Source: Cadophora sp. MPI-SDFR-AT-0126 (Eukaryota > Ascomycota > Leotiomycetes > Helotiales > Ploettnerulaceae). From it: a stretch of DNA of 64,000 bases. The notes under the pieces are model-generated. The model was not told the origin of the DNA, did no database searches, and saw nothing but the letters and a program-made list of their open reading frames with translations. Every line of letters begins with the position of its first letter. Within the stretch, counting starts at the first letter, position 1. Positions 55,651-64,000 of this stretch are shown here, one piece after another. The stretch is from contig JAGMVK010000002.1 of assembly GCA_020747065.1 (NCBI GenBank), positions 2,108,001 to 2,172,000 on the forward strand, read 5' to 3'. Both the position numbers and the translations under genes were made by a program.

Positions 55651-58142
55651 GATTTGGTTTGAACTGTGTAATGGCTTTGCGCCAATCCTGTTACTTGGCT
55701 CAACTGAGGTCGCACAATAACTGCATATGCTTGTATAATATCTGAATCAGTGTAGGTATCTAATTTGATGCCGAAGTTGTCTGCGAGTATTTGTTGCGTG
55801 CGTGGTCAAGTGAAGTTTGAAGGGTTCTTGATGTTGACATTTACTTTGCGGGGAGACGCGAATTGGCGGGGACTAAATGCTTGGCGCGACTACAACCATG
55901 GTCTGGCCAGCTCCACATTTCCTTTTCAACCTCGAGAGCATTCAAATTCTGGACCGGCATTGTAATTTTTGGCGATAAATCTTTCCAAATACCCTTCACC
56001 CGTAATCTCATATTTACAGAAATTATATCCGATCGATCATCCCAATGAAGACATGCCCCCTTTTCACCCATCCGAACCAACATTTTCAACCTCATGACTT
56101 TCGTTTCATGCCTCACCACATGAAACATCGAAACATCCCAGATCTCCCACCACACCCTCAAGGATGTTGAAAATCTTATGATCTGCAGACCTCCTGATAA
56201 CCGTATCAAGGTACCCATCGCCATTATCCGGATTCCGACATCAACACTGCTTCTAGGGTTTTGAAACTGCGAGGTGCAGTCCCCCAAAATGCCTGACGAG
56301 GGTTGTCAGCATTCTGATACAGGTGTGTGTACTTTGCTTCGCGAAATCGAGTGTTGGAAACCCCTGAGCTGAGCCCGCCGCCTCCTGTGCACGGCATTGT
56401 AAACACGTTGTTGCCGTACCTCCGTACTGCACCGCCCCCAATTTCACTTGGGCTTTGCTTGGTGTTGAAAAGGAGCACTTTGTTACTGGATGAGAGAACC
56501 GAGAGAAGTGTAAGCTGACGGGTGCGAAACTTCAAGTTCGGATGTGAGCATTTCCTGTCATGGCGTTGTGCAAGGGATCTTTTTGATGTAAAAACAGTCT
56601 GAGAAAGACTGTTTAGCCACTTTTCATTGGCTTTCTCGTATTTCCTGTCTGTTCCTCTTGTCTGTCGGTGGTCGGGATCTCTTCAACTCGGTGTCTGAGA
56701 GTTACAAATTACGAGCCGAGAGCCTGAAGATCAGGACTTGCTTCATAGGACATACCTGATCTGGAAGAGCAGCTCCGCACTCTACCGAATTGGACGTGGG
56801 ACATACATTCCAGTCGGTAGAGGTAGCCCGAGATTCTTGCCCTGTTGGGTCTTCTCGGAAGTGTTTCTTGCTGTTGCCAGTTGCTACTCGTTCGGGACTG
56901 GACTGTACCATTTCAGTGAGATTGGGCTCCGCTGATTCCCTCTTGTCAACCCATGGACTGTCAGTGTCGAACCACTATATTAGTAAATAGGCACAAAGGT
57001 TCGTCTACTTCGTATCTTCCCACCCTGCCATCCAATAGTCTAGATGACTTCCAACCATCTGTATCTCCTAATACTTTCGAAACTAATTCACCCATCCAGA
57101 AATGTTTCCGCCAAGCCTCATAGTCTCGATACAGTACATCAGCCCCAGTACTACGCACAGATCTCAAAGCCTAGAACTCTGTTCGGAAGTTGGCCGTGGC
57201 CGTCGATTCCTCATCCTCATCCCAGCCGTTTGATCTTCCTACCTATCCACCCCTCCACACGTTTCAGTTTGCGGGAAAATTGAAGATGGGATGGGATCAA
57301 CGACGAGGACGTGGGCGAAGCTTAGCTCAACTCTCTGCTTAGCTCATCGCTCTGCCGCATACGAGCACGAGCAGGAGCCTATTTGTACATACGAAGATCA
57401 TAAGGTTGTGTTAACGTACAGAACCAGGGTAACATCATCGTAAGTACTGCAGAGGTATGGATTGCGTTCAAAGCGGGGAGGCACAACTCGGCTTGGCTGT
57501 TGGTTCGGCTACATCTGTAGCAATTGTACTTCACAAGTACAGATTCCGAACAACAGTGTTTCGGATACATAGATACTCTCATAGAGGGGGGGTTGTGATT
57601 TGTCGAGTGTGGTGTGGGAAAAGTTGAGACTAAACTCTCAGCAGAGTTTGGGCGAAGAGGTTGGATAAAGGTTTATCTAGAAGCTTATTCCAACTAGTTG
57701 AGACGGATACTGGGATTTTTTAGGAGTAAAAGTTCACCAAGACAAGATTGTGCACAAGAGGATTCGTCAGAAGGTTCGAAGAATAGTGTTCATGCCATTA
57801 AATTGCCCTGCTATGAAGCTACCTCGCCCAGCCCAACCCCCATGTCCCATACCCAGCCCAGCCCAGCGTACCCCTCGCACCAACACAACCCCTGCGCCGT
57901 CCCGTGAACATCCTTTTACCCCTGCAGGCTCTCATCGCTGCCACTGTTCCATAGGTCTGCAAGGTAGATAGGTAAGGTAACAAGTAGAAGTGTGATGAAC
58001 TATCGTATCCTTCTCTTTGTATGTAAAAGTATGCTCGCCCCAATGTCGCGCGAGCGATGCGGAGCGGATCGGAGTTTTGGAAGTGAATTATATGGTATCG
58101 GTCTCTCTCATCTATGATGTATGCGTAAAACGTGATTTGGTT
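55651..58142. other. 2.5 kb intergenic region, no gene seen
   Basis: This lies between the MTW1 start and the end of the DUF3455 gene, both on the minus strand. It holds the MTW1 promoter and the DUF3455 3' region. Frames such as 55841-56287 (minus) lack domains, signal peptides or splice continuity. Confidence 0.5.
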
Positions 58143-59041
58143 TCATGCTGCGTAGAACCAGTATCTGGAGTAATTTGTTAGCATGTGTTGTGTTTTGAGA
58201 TTGTGTGAGGGAGATGGTAGGACGTACTCAGCAGCGTACTGGACCTCGAAGGAAGCAGCCATGCCAGTGCATGATGTAGGTGGGTTTCCTCCAGCAGTGT
58301 TGATTCTGTAGACTTCCTGAAGACCACCAGTTGCGCCATCCCGGGTAGTGAGCTTCAACCAAGCAACAGTTCCGAAGCCTTTGTTGCCTTGACCTTTTGT
58401 CGTTCCAGTTGGAGCAGGAACTGCTGCATTCTTTTGGCAAGGTGCGGTACCTAGATCTTGGCGGGCGGATTGCAAGACGAAGACTGGGGTGGTACCGTTG
58501 GAGAAAAAGTGGTGGCCGCTGATGACGAGGTTGGATGGGGAGAGGGAGGCTTGATTGACATCTGTGAGGTTGAATTGGAGAGCTACGTCTGGAATAGCGG
58601 CGAGCAGGTCTGGGTATGATGCGGCGACACATGATGCGTTATAGAGAGTGGCCACTGCTCCTGTTGCCACTGGAATGGCGGTTGCGTTCTTGGTATCGCA
58701 GGTGTAGTTCTGTGTTCCTCTTCCAATTGCGACATGCTTCAAGAAGAGACCCTCGGTGACAGCTGGTAGAGGTGTTGGAGCTATGAAGTGTTAGTATGTA
58801 TATGTGCACGACAGTTGCTTGAGTGCTTACAAGCAACAGGCATCTTCGCGTTGGCCAAGTTACAAACAGGAGCTGCCGCCATGTTCTTCCCAGCCTGGAT
58901 CTTCTGGCCCAACATTTGAAAGTAATCAGAGAGAATCTTCATGTCTGCTGGCTTGTCTGCCGATCCAGCGGAGTATGTCAGGGTTGGGGCGGCGAGAGCA
59001 CCAGCGCACAGCGCGGAAACAATCCAAATTTGAGAAAGCAT
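58143..59041 (-). CDS. Secreted DUF3455 protein (Magnaporthe GAS1/GAS2-like family)
   Basis: Three exons (59041-58831, 58780-58228, 58164-58143) with introns of 50 and 63 bp give 261 residues. The N terminus MLSQIWIVSALCAGALAAP is a clear signal peptide with cleavage expected after ALAAP or shortly before. The mature protein has a conserved start (LKHVAIGRGTQNYTCD), paired cysteines (TCDTKNAT, NASCVAA, APCQKN, SCTGM) and N-glycosylation sequons (NYT, NAT, NAS, NLT, NGT). It ends FEVQYAAEYWFYAA, rebuilt across intron 2. This is the DUF3455 pattern, also present in appressorium-expressed GAS proteins of Magnaporthe. The biochemical role is unknown; database labels as malate dehydrogenase have no basis in this sequence. 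The gene sits alone between gaps of 2.5 and 2.0 kb, as is common for regulated secreted proteins. Confidence 0.9.
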
Positions 59042-61015
59042 GTTGAAATATGCGATAGGAAAAGAAATAAATATTAAAGATATTAGGATGATGGGGCGGA
59101 TGAGGTGGAAGAGTAGGAGGACGGTTCGAGAGACGAAAAGAAAATAACGACCAGAACGATTTTCGAGATGAGCGACCAGATATATAGATGGGATGGATCA
59201 ACTGGTGGGAAAGGGTAGTTGATAGGCAGGTCGGTAGGTAGTGTAAAGCGCACAGATGATATGAGAATAGGGCTGCTTACCTGGCTGGGTCTGCGAACGG
59301 TCTTATACAAGACATGAGTATGTGCAATTTCGAGCCCAGTTCCAGTTTTAGAATGCAGAAGGTTGGTTTGCCGGACCGCGCTGCAAATAATCCTGGGCAG
59401 CGGTAACCATGTATTCTAAAACGGGGTGGTGCATCGCAGGCGCTGATTCGCAATAATTCCCCTGCGGGCGAGAAGCGAAAATGCGACCTCAGCCTATCGT
59501 GTTGGTGAAGGCCGACAGGAGGAGGCGGGTGGTGCGTTAACCGAGAGACAAGGGCGACACGTTGGAATCAAATGTATGGAGGCCGTGGAATCATTGACGC
59601 TCGGTCGCGGAAGAGGAGACCGCTTGTTGAGCAAATGGGGAGGGGCAACCTGCCCCCCTCCTCTCCTCTTTTGCAAAATTCATGGTTTGAGCACTTGGGG
59701 GTTCTTGTCGTGTCAAGGAAACACTTCGCGTCTCGAAGTCTTCTCCTTGCAGCTGCCCAGAGCATCAAACGCCGTTCGTAGATCCGCCCCTTCGACATAT
59801 GCTGGTTCAACTGAAGTCTTAATTAGAGCTCCTGGACGCTGCAGCGATCACATCACTTCAGCCTAATCCTGCCTCTGAAATAGAATAGGTAAATAATCCT
59901 CTGTGCGTCTTAGAATAGGATTTGTCCTGATAGCGGCCGTTTGGAGTAAGAATTGTGGGATGCTTGCACCGCATATTCTGACCACATTCTCCGAACACTA
60001 AACATTTGTCAGGTCGGGTGCACATGCTGCATATTGGAGCATATTGGGGCAATCCACTAAAAGTAGATTGTTCATTGGCAGCTTGCCTGGCCCACAGCTG
60101 GTCCAGGTAGGACAGCGTTTAGATGTCGTGTATCCCGGGACCCTTCGACCGCGGAGTTCATACCAAGCCCTCCACGTATTTCTTGCAGTGACGCTCCCGC
60201 AGATTAAACATGAGATGGAATGAAGGCCTTGGCTGCCATCCCAATACTTTGACGCTTCCAAGAGGTCCATAGCCGCGATTGATTTCTCGCCGAGGGTGGG
60301 TTAGATGGCGCGGTAGAATGTATTGGACGGCAGGCAATCTTGATCGGAAAGAAGCTATTCATAGCTGCCAGATTGCCAGCGCTTACAGGAAAGTATTTTT
60401 GGACCGTGGCGTGCGGCTCCCCGCCAACCTTATTGAAAGTGGCCAATGGGGGCATATGTTTGTTTTACCCGAGAGATGATCATCTACAATTGTGGGTCCG
60501 ACTTGGGCCAGTGGAGTCGACGAGGGTCGTCCAGAGCGGGAAGGCTTTTCGTAGCTATTATTACGCGGGCGATTGAAGGAGCTTCTCGAAGGCGTTTGGA
60601 AGTCGAGAAAGACAATCTTGATAAGTAAAGATGCAGTCGTGACGTGTTGGGGGTGAGGACTCGCTGTGCCGCTGAAATTGAATATGATAAGACTCTACAC
60701 GTGGCCCCGTGTGCTTGTTGGTCTCCACAACATGTCTTCGGTCAGTGTAATCGAGACCAAACTTGAGGATAAAATGTGGTCGACAGTGACCATGCAAAGT
60801 TCACTCTCCACCACAGTGTCGTGGCCCATTTCAACTAGATTAAACCTGTGCAACTCCAACCACAGGCTAAATTACCCCACGACCAAGAATAGAGCTTTCC
60901 CCAGGAACGATCGATAGTCAAATCAAACAAGCATTTCATATGCGGGAATCTAGAAACGGATTAGAAACTTGGCCTTGGCCTTTATTGTCACAAATATTAC
61001 ATTCCTCTCACATTC
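59042..61015. other. Promoter side of the DUF3455 gene and COY1 3' region
   Basis: This nearly 2 kb stretch contains no gene I can support. The DUF3455 promoter occupies the left part, with GATAGGCAGGTCGGTAGGTA-like purine repeats near 59220-59240. Minus-strand frames at 59858-60052 and 59998-60270 contain several cysteines but have no signal peptide, domain or shared intron. Confidence 0.45.
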
Positions 61016-63376
61016 TCACGATACTTTGTCGCTGAACCCTGCCTGCTTCCATTCGCCGTGTGTTGTCGAGTCTTCTCCGGGACTTGCAAGAACCGGACCC
61101 GCTCCAACGGCAGCAACTGCTCCTAAATTGCTTCCCGCATCCCCTGTACCCAGCCAGTATAGGGAAAGGAACACAACGAGATGCAATGCCACGCAATACC
61201 CCGCAAATAGGTTGCGACTCGTCCTGGTAGCCAGAACCATTCTGGTTATCGAAAATACTATGCGCTCTGGCAGGCTCATGCGTTTGTACGCTCGAGCCGA
61301 TTCCCGTCCTCGAAATGCCGCAAATGGAGAAATATTCGATTCGTAAGCTGATCGATATCTATCGAGGGCAAGTCCAGAGGATGTCGAGTTGGACATTTGA
61401 ATAGTCGAAGGGTTGGGATTCGTGGCATACGATGAAGCAGAGGAGGCTGTCGGTCCGGCTCTGTTGTATGTGGACACATATCGTGTCTTCTCGTACAGAT
61501 TTAGATTGTCCTTCTGCAAGGATGCTATTTCCTGTCGCAGGGAAGAAAGTGTTCGATGGCTTTCAGAAAGCTCATTCTCAAGTTGGGTGTTTCTTTTCTT
61601 AAACCGATCACGCTGTGCAGTAATCATTGGTAAGATACCTGAGCCACCTCCGACTGGCTCGCCAGACCTTAAAGCCTCGAGAGAAGTTGTACCCAACGAT
61701 GCTGATCTTGGGTCGAAACCAGAAATTATCGACGATGTGGGCGATATTCTACCCTTCCGGCCGAAGTTTGCTGATGACTGGGGATATCTGCTTGCGTATG
61801 TTCCAGCAACCGAAGCGCCAGATGGATAGGCATTTGCAGTTTCATGAACATTGGCTAGGTCGTTCTCCAGGGTAGAATTCAAATGTTGGGCTCTTTCAAG
61901 CTCGGCATTTGACTTGGACAATTCTTCTTGCATAGAGTGGAGGCGGCTCTGTAAGTCCTGGTGTGATACTCTCAGAATAGTCAACTCGTCACTCAGCTTT
62001 TTGTTCCTAGCAAGCAGAAGCTGCTCCAACGTGTCCCCTTTCCCTTTGGCACCATTCTCTGCTCCAGTCTGGGAAGCGGGTGCTGTTTCAGCAACTTCAG
62101 GATCATCGTCGTCCCCTGTTGAAAACTCAATGCTCTTCAACACTTCCAGCTCCTGCTTGACATCTTCATAATCGCTCCACTTCTTTACCTTGGTGAGCAA
62201 AGTATCGCGCTCTTCCTTGAGCATTCCGATTTCCCTTTCAAGACTTCGCAGTCTTCCATCTAATTCTCGTTTTCTGGCGTCTCGTTCAACCCGAGCAGCA
62301 TCAAGCTTTCGCAAAAGGGACGAATTCTCGGATCTCATTCTCATGAAAGATGGATCATCCTCCAGGTTCAAGGCTGCTTGGCTTGGCACTTGAGAGGCGT
62401 ATTGTGCAAGCTCGATTCTTAGTTGTTCATTCCGGGCTTCGACTTCTGCCAGTCGCACACTCGTTCGCTCCAGATCCGAGTTGACCATTTCCAATTCCGC
62501 ACTTGTAACATTTCCCCTACTGCCTTCATTATCGGATTCAGATTGTCCCAAACGCTGTGTAACTTCGTAACTAGCCTTGATCTCGTTCAGGAGTCGGTCT
62601 TGATTCTCCACTTTCTCTTCGAGAAGTTTTTCTTTAGCTTCCCAATTATCTTTCTTCTCTTCCAATACGGCTGCCCATGAAGTCTCAACCTCCTTTACTT
62701 TCGTCTCCAATCCCTCCTCAATTCCCCTTCGTGTTGCCCGCTCAGCCTCTAGTCGCAATTCGGTATCTTCCAGCTGTGCTGTAAGCTTACTGACACTCTT
62801 TTGGAGATGTTCGTTTTCCTGCGTGACCTTTGGGAGAGTATCTTCGGAAAGAAGCAGGGAGTCGACCGATGCCTCTAGAAGTGGATATGGATCGGGTGCT
62901 TCAGAAAGTGAGGAGTAGACTTGCAAAAACGCAGAGTTGGTTGATTTGGAGTGATTCGTGAGGAGGTCGATGAATGTTTGGTAAGCTGTAACAGGATATG
63001 AGTTTCTTGACCAACATCTATCTCCGTCAAAACCCACCTTTCAGTAACCCTTTGATCTCCCCAAGCTTGGCAGAGTCGTCCAACTTTCTGAAATCCTTCG
63101 TCTTCTGCGCCAAATCCTTCCGCTGAACTGTCGAATCTCGTTGGTACTGCACAATCTCGGATGCCGTATTGTCCAGGGATGGAATCATCGTCGTGAGGTT
63201 GATGTCTTGCTGGGATTAGCAGATGCTGGACTTTGGATAACTGAATACCTACTCCGCCATGCTGATATCGCCTTCTGAAATTTGTTGTCGGTGTCCTGCG
63301 CTGAAGCTCCATGATGCTCGCCAGCAGAAGACGAATTGGCAGCCTCCGCAAGGGCCGCGTCTGCTAAATCGGCCAT
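61016..63376 (-). CDS. COY1: Golgi coiled-coil membrane protein CASP (Coy1)
   Basis: Three exons (63376-63253, 63205-63038, 62985-61016) with introns of 47 and 52 bp give 753 residues. The short N-terminal part (KFQKAISAWRNINLTTMIPS, rebuilt across intron 1, then GLLKAYQTFIDLLTNHSK across intron 2) is the conserved CASP start. Residues about 120-450 are near-continuous coiled coil. The CASP C-terminal domain includes ITAQRDRFKKRNTQLENEL and DNLNLYEKTRY. It is followed by one membrane span (NLFAGYCVALHLVVFLSLYW, about residues 692-711) and a short Gly/Ala-rich lumenal tail. This is a tail-anchored golgin that acts in retrograde and intra-Golgi tethering. The first donor is GTAGGT, slightly unusual. 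The ATG at 63376 begins MADLADAALAEA; an out-of-frame upstream ORF ends 29 bp before it. Confidence 0.95.
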
Positions 63377-64000
63377 AACGGGGTACAACTTTATTGAGTA
63401 ATCATCAGACGGTGTTCGAGTTGTCTGTGTCTGGTCTGTTAGAGAGCATCCCTCGCTGTATAGCTCGTATATTGCTCCCACCCAAGTTGACGTATTGAAC
63501 AAACAAGCAGTCGAGATGTTGAAGCGTGTTCTCAGAGGTCAGGCACAGCGCGGCACCAACATAGCGCAGCACAGCACAGCCCTGAAGCTCAGGCCAGCCC
63601 CTGTCCATGGCCGTTTCCCCAGACTCGTTTGAGGCTAGCGCTTCTATGTCTTCCTTCATGCCATTCTCCGTACTTCACCTCCTCGATTCGACTGCACCGT
63701 CTTGCCGTTGAAAAAATAAATATCAAATCGATATTATCATCCATCAAAGTTCTTAGAATTTCCACATCGAAGTCTATTGGTCAATTTCTTTCTTACATCC
63801 TTTGGTATTCAGACTGTGAAGGTATTCCAAGGAGAATTCTGTCCTCGTTCTTTCCGAAGCCTTTGATTGATGCACATCAAATCGGGCCACCGAGTCTCAG
63901 AGCCGGTGAGCTCATCAGGATCATGGATAACTACCTTCCCTACTACTTCTCCTTCAATTCAAGCTCATACAAGACAGCTTCATGTGGGTTTCTACCAAGG
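63377..64000. promoter_or_regulatory. COY1 promoter/leader, right edge of window
   Basis: The region upstream of COY1 contains an 84-codon minus-strand frame (63659-63405) that may be an upstream ORF in the leader. An AT-rich block lies at about 63710-63760. No other gene is visible before the window ends. Confidence 0.45.

Noticed and set aside
55841..56287. 148-codon minus-strand frame upstream of MTW1
   Set aside because: No domain or splice context. Several other frames in the same stretch are equally open.
59858..60270. Cysteine-containing minus-strand frames that might form a small secreted protein
   Set aside because: No signal peptide, and the two frames overlap in different phases without a usable intron. 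Cysteine spacing is irregular.
1..64000. tRNA and other small RNA genes
   Set aside because: I looked for B-box-like GGTTCGANNCC on both strands. The partial matches (for example near 16332 and 57772) lack acceptor-stem pairing or lie in coding DNA. A covariance-model scan would be decisive.

Overview
The window is nuclear DNA of a filamentous ascomycete (Pezizomycotina). Its genes are interrupted by many short introns, mostly 46-150 bp, with GTAAGT/GTATGT-type donors, CTAAC/CTGAC branch sites and CAG/TAG acceptors. All recognisable proteins are fungal, and intergenic stretches are 0.2-3 kb with no operons. The overall flavour suggests Leotiomycetes, but that is inference. I reconstructed exons by hand from frame, splice signals and protein continuity. 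I found no tRNA, rRNA, CRISPR, intact transposon or secondary-metabolite cluster.

1-12 kb: a long pyrimidine-rich leader, then a serine-rich protein of unknown function (2636-5143), a 3 kb gene-free stretch, and CTR9 of the Paf1 complex (minus). 12.5-28.2 kb: two large Snf2-family ATPases on the minus strand, a SWI/SNF-RSC-type Snf2/Sth1 with bromodomain and an ARIP4-like helicase. Between them sits a plus-strand lipid-droplet hydrolase (LDAH family). The ARIP4-like gene may have two alternative C-terminal ends. 28.2-37.9 kb: glutathione synthetase (plus) with a Cbf1-type site in its promoter, a 3.2 kb gene-poor region with decayed-looking frames, and an unrecognised 739-residue protein with a Cys/His cluster, a possible winged-helix segment and an acidic tail.

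38-51.4 kb: a compact housekeeping block. It holds a mitochondrial single-stranded DNA-binding protein (RIM1), a PRPP-binding phosphoribosyltransferase, an intracellular protein joining a RING-like zinc cluster, a LysM domain and a UBA-like tail, RSE1 (SF3b subunit 3), MSS51 (mitochondrial translation activator), TFC7 (TFIIIC tau55) and a cytosolic histidine-acid-phosphatase-like enzyme. 51.7-64 kb: a mitochondrial PPR protein, MTW1/Mis12 (kinetochore), a secreted DUF3455 protein standing alone in wide flanks, and COY1/CASP (Golgi coiled-coil membrane protein).

The genes are mostly independent core functions: transcription elongation and chromatin, splicing, Pol III transcription, mitochondrial gene expression, kinetochore and Golgi. 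Several pairs share short divergent promoters (RSE1/MSS51 277 bp; histidine phosphatase/PPR 327 bp) or close convergent ends (171-263 bp). I see no strong case for a new multi-gene system. The best leads are the RING-LysM-UBA protein, the unknown zinc-cluster/winged-helix protein and the alternative end of the ARIP4-like gene.
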